Origin: Gramella sp. AN32 | Lineage (GTDB): Bacteria > Bacteroidota > Bacteroidia > Flavobacteriales > Flavobacteriaceae | Length of the DNA: 64,000 bases | Assembly: GCF_023718305.1 (NCBI RefSeq) | Contig: NZ_QEYO01000001.1 | Coordinates: 248,001 to 312,000 of the forward strand | Direction of reading: 5' to 3' | Shown here: positions 53,133 through 62,438 of the stretch, piece by piece | Position numbering within the stretch: position 1 is the stretch's first letter | How the letters are laid out: every line of letters starts with the position of its first letter | Made by a program: the position numbers and the translations under genes | Notes under the pieces: model-generated | Databases searched by the model: none | The model's input: the letters and a program-made list of their open reading frames with translations, nothing else | Told to the model about the DNA's origin: nothing

Positions 53133-53215
53133 TAAATAGTGTTACAATTTTATATACATTTGTATTACCTAATATACGTATTTTTTAGTACCTGCAATTC
53201 ATAATTTAATCTAAT

Positions 53216-54181
53216 TTGAAACTTAGCGAGCAAATCATTTCTTCCGCAAAAGAAACCATTTCCCACGAAGCCAAAGCGATTGCCAACCTTGAGAATTTGA
53301 TAGATGAGGAGTTTTCTTTAGCAGTAGAGAAAATTTATCATTCCAAGGGTCGGGTTGTGGTTACCGGCATTGGGAAAAGTGCCATTATCGCTACTAAAAT
53401 TGTTGCTACTTTAAATTCCACAGGAACTCCTGCTATTTTTATGCACGCGGCAGATGCTATTCATGGTGATTTAGGGATTATTCAGAATGATGATGTAGTA
53501 ATTTGTATTTCAAAAAGTGGAAATAGTCCCGAAATTAAAGTGCTGGTACCTTTGATTAAAAATTTTAATAATCCGCTAATTGGATTAACCGGCGATAAAG
53601 AATCGTTTCTAGGCCGGGAAGCCGATTTTGTCCTGAATGTTTATGTTGAAGATGAAGCCTGCCCGAACAATCTGGCGCCAACCACAAGTACAACCGCTCA
53701 AATGGTTATTGGCGATGCGCTTGCCATATGTTTATTAAATTTAAAAGGATTTACAAGAAAAGATTTTGCAAAATACCATCCGGGGGGCTCGCTGGGGAAA
53801 AAATTATATATGCGGGTGAGTGACATCACTTCGCAAAACATGGTTCCAAGAGTTACCCCAGAAACCAACATTGCCAACACGATCATTGAAATTTCCGAAA
53901 AAATGCTTGGGGTTACGGCAGTCCTTGATGGTGAAAAAATCGTAGGTATCATTACTGATGGCGATATTAGGAGGATGCTTAAGGATCATGAGGAGATCAA
54001 AGGCCTTAAGGCCAGTGATATTATGAGCGGGAACCCAAGAACCATTGAGCAGGATGAATTGGCGGCAGATGCTCTGGAAATATTGGAAAAGAATAAAATT
54101 TCCCAGTTATTGGCTGTGGAGAACGGAAAATATACAGGTGTTGTTCACCTGCATAATTTAATTAGAGAAGGAATTTTATAA
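53216..54181 (+). CDS. kdsD: D-arabinose-5-phosphate isomerase (KdsD/KpsF family)
   Basis: A 321-residue enzyme that turns ribulose-5-phosphate into arabinose-5-phosphate, the first step to Kdo for lipopolysaccharide or capsule. N-terminal SIS domain (VVVTGIGKSAIIATKIVATLNSTG, ISKSGNSPEIK, the conserved NLAPTTSTTAQMVIGDAL) and two C-terminal CBS domains (VTAVLDGEKIVGIITDGDIRR, KYTGVVHLHNLIREGIL). The start is a TTG at 53216 (KLSEQIISSAKETI follows). It overlaps tatC by one base (TAATG), so the genes kdsD-tatC-AhpD-like form an operon. Confidence 0.94.
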   Translation: MKLSEQIISSAKETISHEAKAIANLENLIDEEFSLAVEKIYHSKGRVVVTGIGKSAIIATKIVATLNSTGTPAIFMHAADAIHGDLGIIQNDDVVICISKSGNSPEIKVLVPLIKNFNNPLIGLTGDKESFLGREADFVLNVYVEDEACPNNLAPTTSTTAQMVIGDALAICLLNLKGFTRKDFAKYHPGGSLGKKLYMRVSDITSQNMVPRVTPETNIANTIIEISEKMLGVTAVLDGEKIVGIITDGDIRRMLKDHEEIKGLKASDIMSGNPRTIEQDELAADALEILEKNKISQLLAVENGKYTGVVHLHNLIREGIL

Positions 54182-55014
54182 TGGAAAGAATTGGCCAACA
54201 ACCTGAGGAAGGTCAGGAAATGTCATTTTTAGATCATCTTGAAGAACTTAGATGGCACTTAATACGGGCAACTTTGGCAGTTGTTGTTGCAGGCGTAGTA
54301 GCTTTTGTATTAAAAAGTTTCATTTTTGATGTGCTTTTATTTGGCCCGTCCCACAGTGATTTCATTTCGTATAAAGTTTTATGCCACCTATCTGGCATTT
54401 TTGGGATCGATGGTGGTTTTTGTGATCCTGAAATGCCTTTTAGGATCCAAAGTAGGACCATGGGAGGCCAGTTTTCTGCACATGTTTGGACATCGATCAC
54501 CGCAGGATTTATTATTGCCTTTCCCTATGTGATTTATGAATTCTGGAAATTCGTGGCGCCTGCCATGCATGAAACGGAAAGAAAATATGCAAAAGGCTTT
54601 ATTTTTATCACGTCCGTTTTATTTTTTACGGGAGTCCTTTTTGGCTATTATGTGGTTACGCCACTTTCCATCAATTTCCTCGGAAAATATCAGGTAAGTG
54701 AAACGGTCTTTAACGATTTTGATTTAGATAGTTATATTAGTCTGGTAAGAGCTTCAGTTTTAGCGAGCGGATTAATATTTGAATTACCCATAGTTATTTA
54801 CTTCCTTACCAAGGTTGGAGTGGTAACCCCGCAATTCTTAAGGACCTACCGTAAATATGCTTTGGTGATCGTTCTGGTTCTTTCCGCAGTAATTACACCT
54901 CCAGATATTGTGAGCCAGATTATTGTAGCCATCCCGGTATTGATCTTATATGAAGTAAGTATCGTAATTTCTAAGGTGATCTATAAAAGAGAATTAAAAA
55001 AAAATAAACTATGA
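54181..55014 (+). CDS. tatC: Sec-independent protein translocase TatC
   Basis: A 277-residue membrane protein with six spans. The TatC signatures are FLDHLEELRWHLIRATLA near the start, EFWKFVAPAMHETERKYAKG in the cytoplasmic loop and FELPIVIYFLTKVGVVTPQF. It is the core receptor for twin-arginine signal peptides. An insertion between spans 1 and 2 (residues about 60-100, containing two Cys) is typical for Bacteroidota. It overlaps the preceding kdsD by one base and the following AhpD-like gene by four bases. No tatA gene is in the window. Confidence 0.96.
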   Translation: MERIGQQPEEGQEMSFLDHLEELRWHLIRATLAVVVAGVVAFVLKSFIFDVLLFGPSHSDFISYKVLCHLSGIFGIDGGFCDPEMPFRIQSRTMGGQFSAHVWTSITAGFIIAFPYVIYEFWKFVAPAMHETERKYAKGFIFITSVLFFTGVLFGYYVVTPLSINFLGKYQVSETVFNDFDLDSYISLVRASVLASGLIFELPIVIYFLTKVGVVTPQFLRTYRKYALVIVLVLSAVITPPDIVSQIIVAIPVLILYEVSIVISKVIYKRELKKNKL

Positions 55015-55382
55015 TAAATAAGGTGGACGAATTTAATTCGTATCGCTCCAAGATGAACGATAAAATTCTTTCAGACAATAATAAAATTCTGAAAAGGATC
55101 TTTAATCTTGATACAAATGCCTTTTCTGAAGGCGTTTTGGATAAAAAAACAAAAGAACTGCTTGGCCTTGTGGCTTCTACGGTTCTACGTTGCGACGATT
55201 GTGTGAAATATCATTTGGAGTCCAGTTATAATGAAGGGATTTCCAAAGAAGAAGTTATGGAAACGCTGAGTATTGGTACACTCATTGGAGGAACTATAGT
55301 AATTCCACATTTAAGACGTGCCTTTGAATACTGGGAAGCCCTGGAAGAAGCTGATAAGTTAAAGGAGGAAAGTGAAAAGTGA
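55011..55382 (+). CDS. Carboxymuconolactone decarboxylase / AhpD-like protein
   Basis: A 123-residue all-alpha protein with the AhpD-type redox motif LRCDDCVKYHLESSYNEG (CxxC followed by His), the basis of a disulfide-dependent alkylhydroperoxidase activity in the family. The rest (KEEVMETLSIGTLIGGTIVIPHLRRAFEYWEAL) matches the CMD domain. It overlaps tatC by 4 bases and therefore is translationally coupled. The 3' end runs into the repeat region that follows. Confidence 0.88.
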   Translation: MINKVDEFNSYRSKMNDKILSDNNKILKRIFNLDTNAFSEGVLDKKTKELLGLVASTVLRCDDCVKYHLESSYNEGISKEEVMETLSIGTLIGGTIVIPHLRRAFEYWEALEEADKLKEESEK

Positions 55383-55678
55383 AAAGTGAAATTTTTGTCA
55401 CCTTGAGCGAAGTCGAAATGTGGAAGGTGGATGCTGGATGCTGGAAAAAAGTGGAGCTTTTGTCACCTTGAGCGCAGTCGAAATGTGGAGGCTGGAAGCT
55501 GGATGCTGGAAAAAAGCGAAAATTAGAAAGTAGAAATTTGTCACATTGAGCGTAGTCGAAATGTGGAAGCTGGAAGCTGGATGCTGGAGACCGAAATTTT
55601 GAATTTTTAGGAACATTTTCAAATTTCCAAATTAACTAATTTCCAAATCGATACATAGGTACATTGATACATTAAAGA
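55383..55678. repeat. Repeat cassette between the AhpD-like gene and lptB
   Basis: Three direct copies of TGTCACnTTGAGCGnAGTCG (each continuing AAATGTGG) at 55396-55423, 55461-55488 and 55539-55566, each followed by 7-base units of type TGGAAGC/TGGATGC. The end (55655-55675) holds TTGATACA-type repeats. An inverted relative lies at 60944-60969. No gene is seen in the 296 bases. Confidence 0.85.
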
Positions 55679-56419
55679 ATGAAATTACGAGCCGAAAATT
55701 TAGTTAAGACATATAAGGGAAGAGATGTGGTAAAAGGCATTTCAGTTGAAGTAAACCAGGGGGAGATCGTGGGATTGCTTGGACCGAATGGTGCCGGAAA
55801 AACTACCTCTTTCTATATGATCGTAGGCTTGATAAAACCGAATAAAGGAAAGATCATTCTCGATAAAGTAGATATCACCAAATTTCCCATGTACAAACGT
55901 GCTCAGAACGGTATTGGATATCTTGCCCAGGAAGCTTCCGTTTTTAGAAAATTGAGCATCGAGGATAATATTATGAGCGTTCTCGAGCTTACCGATATGA
56001 ACAAAACGGAACGCGTTGCCAAAATGGAATCGCTCATACACGAATTTGGTTTGGAGCATATCAGGAAAAGTCGCGGAGACCTTTTAAGTGGCGGGGAACG
56101 CAGAAGGACAGAAATTGCCAGAGCCTTGGCGACCGATCCAAAATTCATTCTTTTAGATGAACCATTTGCCGGGGTGGACCCGGTGGCGGTTGAAGATATT
56201 CAGCGGATTGTAGCTCAATTAAAAGATAAAAATATCGGCATCCTTATTACCGATCATAATGTTCAGGAAACCCTTGCCATTACAGACCGCACTTATCTTA
56301 TGTTCGAAGGAAGTATCTTAAAACACGGAATTCCGGAAGAACTCGCCGAAGACGAAATGGTGCGTAAGGTATATCTGGGTCAAAATTTCGAATTAAGAAA
56401 GAAAAAGCTGTTTAATTAA
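55679..56419 (+). CDS. lptB: Lipopolysaccharide export ABC transporter ATP-binding protein LptB
   Basis: The 246-residue ATPase of the LptB2FGC complex that extracts LPS from the inner membrane. Walker [14 protein letters not shown] (residues 33-45), Q-loop [12 protein letters not shown], signature [17 protein letters not shown], Walker [14 protein letters not shown] and H-loop [11 protein letters not shown] are complete. The LptB hallmarks [17 protein letters not shown] and the GGERRR signature separate it from other ABC ATPases. The next gene follows 20 bases later and may be cotranscribed. Repeats fill the region upstream, where no promoter match is obvious. Confidence 0.96.
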   Translation: MKLRAENLVKTYKGRDVVKGISVEVNQGEIVGLLGPNGAGKTTSFYMIVGLIKPNKGKIILDKVDITKFPMYKRAQNGIGYLAQEASVFRKLSIEDNIMSVLELTDMNKTERVAKMESLIHEFGLEHIRKSRGDLLSGGERRRTEIARALATDPKFILLDEPFAGVDPVAVEDIQRIVAQLKDKNIGILITDHNVQETLAITDRTYLMFEGSILKHGIPEELAEDEMVRKVYLGQNFELRKKKLFN

Positions 56420-56439
56420 ATCACTGAATATATTCCGGC

Positions 56440-58284
56440 ATGAAATTTATTTTTTCAAATAAAAATTTAAATCCGGAATTAATTGATGATTATGGAACCA
56501 CTTTCAGCCATGAAATTGAATCTTTCCATCTAAAAATAAATGATCAAAACTGTATAGACTCTAATGCTGAGATATCATTTATAACCGATGGTTATGTATT
56601 AGATTTAAACGAAGATTCTTCAAAAAGCCATCTATTTGCCACTAAAAGCTTAATTAAAAACTGGCCGCCCCCAAATAATATTACGGGAACATTTTGTTCA
56701 TTCATCATCGATTCCATTAGAAAGCAATTAATAATTTCTTCAGATTTAATTGGCATCTACCCTCTTTATTATCTTATAAAGGATAATAATATTTTCATCT
56801 CCAACAGTATCATTTTAATAGGAAGATATTCCAATGCTGGATACGACCAAACGGGAATATTTCAAAAATCTGTGGGGCCTAATTTTATCAATCTTGGTTC
56901 CCGCACGATTTTAAAGGATTGTAAACAATTGCTCCCCGGGGAACAAATCAAATTTGATTACAATTTTGAGATCATTGAAAAAAAATATGATAATTCACTC
57001 TATCAGAATATCTCCAATGACAAGCTTAAAAGCGGGATGGTTTCAGATTATTGGGATCATTTCAAAAAAGAGGTAAATGCAGTAACTAAAAAATTTGACG
57101 AAGTAAATATTGCATTAAGTGGTGGGATAGATAGTAGAATTGCCCTGGCTTCTATACCCGATTCAAAAAAAATAAATTGCCTCACCTTTGGACATAAAGA
57201 TAATTACGAGGCAAAAATAGCTTCAAAACTTGCTAAGGTTAAAAACGCAGAACATCACACTTTTTATCATCCCGAATTATATTTTCCATCCTATAAAATT
57301 TTAGAGGAAAATGAATTAAAAACCGAAGCGGTGAATTTGAATTCCTGGCTGGAAATCTTAGAAAATGTGGATCCTAAAATCAAAAAACCCCTAATTTTCG
57401 GGGAGCTTTGTGAGGGATTGCCGGCCAGAAATATCTCTCAATTAAGCAGTTTAAAATCACGAAAAGATAATTTTTTCAAATATTACATTCTAAAAGAAAA
57501 GGTGAAATTAACCGGGGCGAGTCCTTCCAATTTTTCAGAATGGAAAAAAGAAAAGAAACAAAATTCATTACCCTGGCATCATCCCGTTTGGTTTGAAAGA
57601 TTATCCAACAAAGATCATAAGGAGATAATAATGCGTGAATCTGAGGAGGATTTAAATGAATTATTCGATAGGATAGCATCCCATAATTTACCTTTTAAAG
57701 AATTATTTGATGAGTTATTTTCCTGGTATACCTATACCCGGCACATTCTTTCAAAACAGGTAAGGATCTGTAACGAAAAATTTTATGCCTTTAGTCCGGG
57801 CATGTCCCGTGGAATTTTAACCAGGACAAGCAATATCCATCCTAATTTAAGGCTTTTTTACAGGTTTACCGATAAGCTATTGAATCAGGAAAAAGATCTC
57901 AAAAAATTTTCTAAAATTCCTACAGGACAAATTCCTATAGTCCCTCAAAATTCTCCAAACTTTATAAAAATTCCTATTTGGGGCCTGCGATCCAAGATTG
58001 ATGAACTTTTAGTAAAGCGTTTAATGAAAAAGAAAAATCCAGATTTGAGGTATCGCCTTTTTAAATCTGTGAATTGGGTGGAGGTTTATCAGCAAAAATC
58101 AGTTTTACAAAACTTTGATGATTATTATAAAGACAATAATCTTACGGATAAATACTATGAAACCTATCGTGATTTAACTTCAAGAAGACAAAAATTGGAA
58201 AGCTGGCCTTTTGCAAATATGGATATCATTGCCGGTGCAGCTTTGAATGCGGAAATGAATTTAATAAAAAAACGTAATCAGTAA
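56440..58284 (+). CDS. Asparagine-synthase-like protein without glutaminase Cys
   Basis: A 614-residue two-domain protein. The N-terminal half (about 1-190) resembles the glutamine amidotransferase part of asparagine synthase B, including DLIGIYPLYYLIKDNNIFISNS, but it begins MKFIFSNKN and lacks the Cys at position 2, so glutamine hydrolysis is unlikely. The C-terminal part has the ATP pyrophosphatase loop IALSGGIDSRIALAS (residues 224-238). Related genes sit in polysaccharide clusters and are thought to amidate or otherwise acylate glycans with ammonia or an amine. AT-rich relative to its neighbours. It follows lptB by 20 bases and converges with pssA, overlapping by 7 bases. Confidence 0.82.
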   Translation: MKFIFSNKNLNPELIDDYGTTFSHEIESFHLKINDQNCIDSNAEISFITDGYVLDLNEDSSKSHLFATKSLIKNWPPPNNITGTFCSFIIDSIRKQLIISSDLIGIYPLYYLIKDNNIFISNSIILIGRYSNAGYDQTGIFQKSVGPNFINLGSRTILKDCKQLLPGEQIKFDYNFEIIEKKYDNSLYQNISNDKLKSGMVSDYWDHFKKEVNAVTKKFDEVNIALSGGIDSRIALASIPDSKKINCLTFGHKDNYEAKIASKLAKVKNAEHHTFYHPELYFPSYKILEENELKTEAVNLNSWLEILENVDPKIKKPLIFGELCEGLPARNISQLSSLKSRKDNFFKYYILKEKVKLTGASPSNFSEWKKEKKQNSLPWHHPVWFERLSNKDHKEIIMRESEEDLNELFDRIASHNLPFKELFDELFSWYTYTRHILSKQVRICNEKFYAFSPGMSRGILTRTSNIHPNLRLFYRFTDKLLNQEKDLKKFSKIPTGQIPIVPQNSPNFIKIPIWGLRSKIDELLVKRLMKKKNPDLRYRLFKSVNWVEVYQQKSVLQNFDDYYKDNNLTDKYYETYRDLTSRRQKLESWPFANMDIIAGAALNAEMNLIKKRNQ

Positions 58285-59030
58285 ACAGCCTTCGACGTTG
58301 TATTTATTAATGATAAAACAACATATAATATAATAATTATCGGGATTGCTAAAAATTTCAGAAAAACAATTAGTAGAATACAGGAGAGTAAAAATAAATA
58401 TCTCATTTTATTTTCCCCAAAACTCCAGTTCTTAAACTTTAAGGCGAAGAGGGGAATTTCAGCATTTAGCATATAACAGCTCAAAATAGTTATTCCCACC
58501 AAAACCCATTCATTCAATAACAAACCAGTCACAAAAGGTTGGTTTTGGAAGGTTAGAATTAAAGGCAGACTCAAGATAAAAAGAGCATTCGCAGGAGTTG
58601 GGAGCCCGATAAAGGAATCAGTTTGGCGATCATCAATATTGAATTTTGCCAATCTATACGCGGAGGCCAGAATTATCAATAATCCAATAAGCGCAAAGGG
58701 TTTTATCTGGATATCCATAAAAGTTGCATCCCAATCTGAATTTGACTGAAGTGTTTTCGGCAAGGCCTTATTCAATAACTGGTACATCACAATTCCCGGC
58801 ACGACTCCGCTGGTAACCACATCGGCTAATGAATCCAGCTGTAAACCCAACTCGCTTTTTACATTGAGTGCCCTGGCGGCAAGACCATCAAAGAAGTCAA
58901 AAAAGATTCCAGCTGCCACAAAGATGGCCGCTAAGACCAGATTGCCTTTTACGGCGAAGATAATGGCCAGGCTACCGCAGAATAAATTTAATAAGGTGAT
59001 AAGATTGGGAATATGTCTTTTGATGCTCAT
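58278..59030 (-). CDS. pssA: CDP-diacylglycerol-serine O-phosphatidyltransferase
   Basis: A 250-residue inner-membrane enzyme that makes phosphatidylserine, the precursor of phosphatidylethanolamine. The CDP-alcohol phosphotransferase motif is complete: Asp48-Gly49, Ala52-Arg53, Gly62, Asp66 and Asp70 in DGLAARALNVKSELGLQLDS. About six spans follow. The start MSIKRHIPNLITLLNLFCG is usual for bacterial PssA of this type. A promoter -7 box lies 10 bases upstream. Divergent from lnt across 135 bases and convergent with the asparagine-synthase-like gene. Confidence 0.94.
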   Translation of the reverse strand: MSIKRHIPNLITLLNLFCGSLAIIFAVKGNLVLAAIFVAAGIFFDFFDGLAARALNVKSELGLQLDSLADVVTSGVVPGIVMYQLLNKALPKTLQSNSDWDATFMDIQIKPFALIGLLIILASAYRLAKFNIDDRQTDSFIGLPTPANALFILSLPLILTFQNQPFVTGLLLNEWVLVGITILSCYMLNAEIPLFALKFKNWSFGENKMRYLFLLSCILLIVFLKFLAIPIIIILYVVLSLINTTSKAVY

Positions 59031-59040
59031 ATTTTAAATT

Positions 59041-59067
59041 CAAAAATACTAATCTAATATTTTGCAA
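59041..59067 (-). promoter_or_regulatory. Promoter of pssA
   Basis: On the minus strand TTG (59067-59065), 16 bases, then TATTTTTG (59048-59041). The -7 box is exact; the spacer is one base shorter than the usual 17-23. Confidence 0.55.
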
Positions 59068-59140
59068 CGATATATAAAGAAGAATCTTAAATTAACCTAA
59101 AGGAAAATGATGGAAGGAACGGCAGCAAAATTCATTTTCC

Positions 59141-59148
59141 TATTTTTG
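59141..59148 (+). promoter_or_regulatory. Promoter -7 element of lnt
   Basis: TATTTTTG, exact TAnnTTTG match, 17 bases before the lnt ATG at 59166. No TTG at the expected -33 distance. Confidence 0.5.
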
Positions 59149-59165
59149 AAAAACAATCTTTATAA

Positions 59166-60761
59166 ATGAAAAACTTTCTTTTCGCAGTTTTAAGCGGAAT
59201 ACTTCTTACGATTAGCTGGCCAACTTTTGGTTTTCCGCTTTTCATCTTTTTCTCCTTTGTACCACTTCTCTACGTAGAATTTAGCATAAGGAATTATTCA
59301 ATTAAGTGGAGAAAATTGAAGGTTTTTGGTACTGCTTATGTAAGTTTTTTTATTTGGAACCTTTTTACCACCTACTGGCTTTATTTCTCTACACCTTTCG
59401 GGGGAGTTTTTGCTATTTTGGCCAACTCATTTTTAATGGCTGTTGTTTTTCTGCTTTATCACATAGTGGCGAAACGTACAGGTTTTACTGCGTCAGCTAT
59501 ATTCCTAATGAGCATTTGGATGGTTTTTGAAAAGTTACATCTCAGTTGGGATTTTTCCTGGCCCTGGCTCAATCTTGGAAACGTTTTTTCTGACTATACA
59601 CCCTGGATCCAATGGTATGAATTCACCGGCACCTTTGGCGGTACTTTATGGATCCTCCTCGCAAACCTTATGGTTTTTAAAAGCCTTCTATTATTCAAGG
59701 AATTTAAAGAACAAAGCATTCTATATCAAGGGATCCTGAAAATTGCCTTAATAATTGGGCTCCCCATACTGCTTTCCTATATTTTATATTTCAATTATGA
59801 AGAATCTGAAAATAAAATTGAAGTTCTGATTCTTCAGCCAAATATCAATCCATATACTGAAAAATACAATACAACAGATTCTAGGATTGGCAAGTTGCTT
59901 TATAAATTGTCTTCTGAAGCAGTGACAGATTCAACTTTAGTAGTCATTGCACCAGAGACTGTTTTCGCTTCGGGCACTAAATTACCGGAAGTGGGTTATT
60001 CCGAAGCTGAATATTATGGATCCCAAATTGCAAAATTGAATGCGCAATTAAATTTTCTTTCAGGGATTTCAATTTTTGATCGGTTTAGTGATAAAAATCG
60101 GGTGGGAAAACAATCCAACTACCTTCGGGCGAACGATTGGTACAATGATTATAATTCAGCTTTCTTGGTGAATAATATTGCGGACAGTATCCAATTATAT
60201 CACAAATCTAAACTGGTGGTAGGGGTGGAAAATTTTCCATATCAGAATATTTTAAAACCAATCGTGGGCGATGTAATGATAGATTTAGGCGGAACGGTGG
60301 CCATGAAAACAACCCAGGAAAACAGGGAAGTTTTCAGGTTAAAAGATTCAATTTATATAGCGCCTATCATTTGTTATGAATCGGTTTATGGGGAATATGT
60401 TACTGATTATGTGGAAAATGGGGCGAATTTTTTAAGTATCATTACCAATGATGCCTGGTGGGGCGATACGCAGGGCCATAAACAACACTTGAGTTATGCA
60501 AAGCTCCGTGCAGTGGAAAATCGTAAATATGTTGCCAGAAGTGCTAATACCGGAATTTCAGCCATTATCAATTCTAAAGGAGATATTGTTGAAAAACTGG
60601 AATATAATCAAGGTGGATTTCTCGTGGGAGATGTAGCCATAAATTCAGAAAAGACATTTTATGTAAAACATGGCGATTATTTAGCCAGGATCGCTCAGTT
60701 TCTGGCTTTGTTTATTTTTCTCTTTTCGGTTATTAAATATAAAAGAAAGAGACCCTCCTGA
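59166..60761 (+). CDS. lnt: Apolipoprotein N-acyltransferase
   Basis: A 531-residue inner-membrane enzyme that adds the third acyl chain to lipoproteins. About seven N-terminal spans precede a periplasmic nitrilase domain with the catalytic triad Glu264 (VVIAPETVF), Lys347 (LYHKSKLVVGVENFP) and Cys403 (APIICYESVYGEYV). ITNDAWWGDTQGHKQHLSYA and RSANTGISAIINSKGDIVE are further family motifs. The many lipoproteins in the window fit this activity. A single C-terminal span closes the protein. The repeat cassette starts 25 bases downstream. Confidence 0.95.
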   Translation: MKNFLFAVLSGILLTISWPTFGFPLFIFFSFVPLLYVEFSIRNYSIKWRKLKVFGTAYVSFFIWNLFTTYWLYFSTPFGGVFAILANSFLMAVVFLLYHIVAKRTGFTASAIFLMSIWMVFEKLHLSWDFSWPWLNLGNVFSDYTPWIQWYEFTGTFGGTLWILLANLMVFKSLLLFKEFKEQSILYQGILKIALIIGLPILLSYILYFNYEESENKIEVLILQPNINPYTEKYNTTDSRIGKLLYKLSSEAVTDSTLVVIAPETVFASGTKLPEVGYSEAEYYGSQIAKLNAQLNFLSGISIFDRFSDKNRVGKQSNYLRANDWYNDYNSAFLVNNIADSIQLYHKSKLVVGVENFPYQNILKPIVGDVMIDLGGTVAMKTTQENREVFRLKDSIYIAPIICYESVYGEYVTDYVENGANFLSIITNDAWWGDTQGHKQHLSYAKLRAVENRKYVARSANTGISAIINSKGDIVEKLEYNQGGFLVGDVAINSEKTFYVKHGDYLARIAQFLALFIFLFSVIKYKRKRPS

Positions 60762-60785
60762 TCAATTGATAATTGAAAGTGTTTG

Positions 60786-60969
60786 TTGGAAGTTGGAAGC
60801 TGGAGGCTGGAAGTTTCATTTCCAGTCTTTAGTCTTTAGTCTTTAGTCTTTAGTCTTTAGTCTTTAGTCTTTAGTCCAAAATTATTTTTAAATTGATACA
60901 TTTTCAAATTGGTACATTGGTACATTGATACATTAATATTGGTACATTTCGACTGCGCTCAATGTGACA
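60786..60969. repeat. Repeat cassette downstream of lnt, including a 7-bp array of AGTCTTT
   Basis: From left to right: TTGGAAGC TGGAGGC units (60790-60812), seven exact copies of AGTCTTT plus AGTC (60824-60876), TTGGTACA/TTGATACA repeats (60892-60947), and an inverted TTTCGACTGCGCTCAATGTG element (60944-60969). The 247-base gap up to the sugar transferase holds no gene. Confidence 0.9.
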
Positions 60970-61008
60970 AAAATTTCACTTTTTACTTTCCAACTTTCAA
61001 CTAAAATT

Positions 61009-62400
61009 CTACTGTCCGCGGAAGAACAAAACAGTACTAAGAGTCTTTAGGATAATGGTAAGGTCTAAAAACAAACCCCTGTGCTTAATATAATAAAGGT
61101 CGTATTGCAATTTCTCCAGACTATCATCATGACAATTGCCATAGTTTGCCATTACCTGCGCCCAACCGGTTAAACCTGGTTTAATGATATGCCGAATTTC
61201 ATAAAAAGGTATTATTTCTGAAAGCTCCTTTACGAATACAGGGCGTTCAGGTCGTGGACCAATTAGACTCATCTCGCCAATTAAAATATTGTAGAATTGT
61301 GGAATTTCATCTATCCTGGTCCTACGAAGAAATTTACCAAATTTCGTTACCCTTAAATCGTTTTTCTGTGCGTATTGGGGGCCATATAGTTCCGCATCTT
61401 TGGTCATAGTACGTAGTTTGTAAATTTGAAACTTACACCCGTTCTTGCCTACCCTTTTTTGCTTATAAAGCAACTTCCCCCTATTACCCAGAAGGTTTCC
61501 TAAAATAATAAGTGGGGAAATAATAATCCCCAATAAAATTCCAAAAACCGAAACGATAATATCTAAAAAACGATAGGCTATATTGTAAAGCTGATTTTGA
61601 TTATTTCGGCTAAAAGGAAAATATCTATAAAAATCTTCATCCACATTCTGAACTGGAATTCTTTGGGTGATATCCTCATAGACCTGGGTATAATCTTTAA
61701 TAGGGAAGCCGGTCTTTAGCAATTTCGTTAGTTGGGAATATAAACTGTAAGTAATCCCTTTTTGATAAGAACTGGCTACTACAATTTCGTTAATATGATG
61801 CTCGTAAATAATTTTATCCAGTTCCTCAACTTTAAAACGCTGCAACTTCAAATCAAAATCATTTTTAGCTGAATAGTCTGTATTTATATAGCCTACGACC
61901 ACAAAATTGGGATCTGTTTTCTGAAGCGAACTCGCAATAAGTTTTATGTCGAATGAATCACCCACCACCAGAATCCTTTTATTAAACCTTGGCGTAGATA
62001 TTAAATTGATATAAGCAAATCTCCAAAGTAATAGAGCTCCGGCAATGGATATGAAAAAGAATAAAATCTGAAGGCGATTTTCGGGAAGACTTGGGCTAAA
62101 ATAAGGCGTAAGAATATAAAATATGACCGTAGCTGTCGTAGTAAGCAAAACGTTCTTGACAACTATGTCAAAACGTGCCGCTCTTTGCAGGTTGTATAGT
62201 TCAAAAATGGAAGCGAATAGGTTTAAGTATAATAACAGTAATCCCGTCCAAATCCAATAATTCTCATCAATTCTAAAATAATCAAATTGAAAGATTACAC
62301 CTACAAGAGCCAAAGTGATTAAAATCCCTAAATTATCAAATAAACGAAGTAATAACTTACGTTCAGAAATTTCTAAATGAAAAAGTGGTTTTTTAGACAT
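61009..62400 (-). CDS. Undecaprenyl-phosphate sugar phosphotransferase (WcaJ/CpsE-like)
   Basis: A 463-residue membrane protein that starts polysaccharide synthesis by loading a hexose-1-phosphate on undecaprenyl phosphate. Four N-terminal spans, a Rossmann-like CoA-binding-type region (RILVVGDSFDIKLIASSL), a fifth hydrophobic segment (FLDIIVSVFGILLGIIISP) and the bacterial sugar transferase domain with KRVGKNGCKFQIYKLRTM and DEIPQFYNILIGEMSLIGPR. The domain order is that of WcaJ-type polyisoprenyl-phosphate hexose-1-phosphate transferases. The sugar (glucose or galactose) is not certain. Cotranscribed with the glycosyltransferases upstream (38-base gap). Confidence 0.92.
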   Translation of the reverse strand: MSKKPLFHLEISERKLLLRLFDNLGILITLALVGVIFQFDYFRIDENYWIWTGLLLLYLNLFASIFELYNLQRAARFDIVVKNVLLTTTATVIFYILTPYFSPSLPENRLQILFFFISIAGALLLWRFAYINLISTPRFNKRILVVGDSFDIKLIASSLQKTDPNFVVVGYINTDYSAKNDFDLKLQRFKVEELDKIIYEHHINEIVVASSYQKGITYSLYSQLTKLLKTGFPIKDYTQVYEDITQRIPVQNVDEDFYRYFPFSRNNQNQLYNIAYRFLDIIVSVFGILLGIIISPLIILGNLLGNRGKLLYKQKRVGKNGCKFQIYKLRTMTKDAELYGPQYAQKNDLRVTKFGKFLRRTRIDEIPQFYNILIGEMSLIGPRPERPVFVKELSEIIPFYEIRHIIKPGLTGWAQVMANYGNCHDDSLEKLQYDLYYIKHRGLFLDLTIILKTLSTVLFFRGQ

Positions 62401-62438
62401 CGATATTCGGACTCAATCAACGGATAAATATATCAAAT

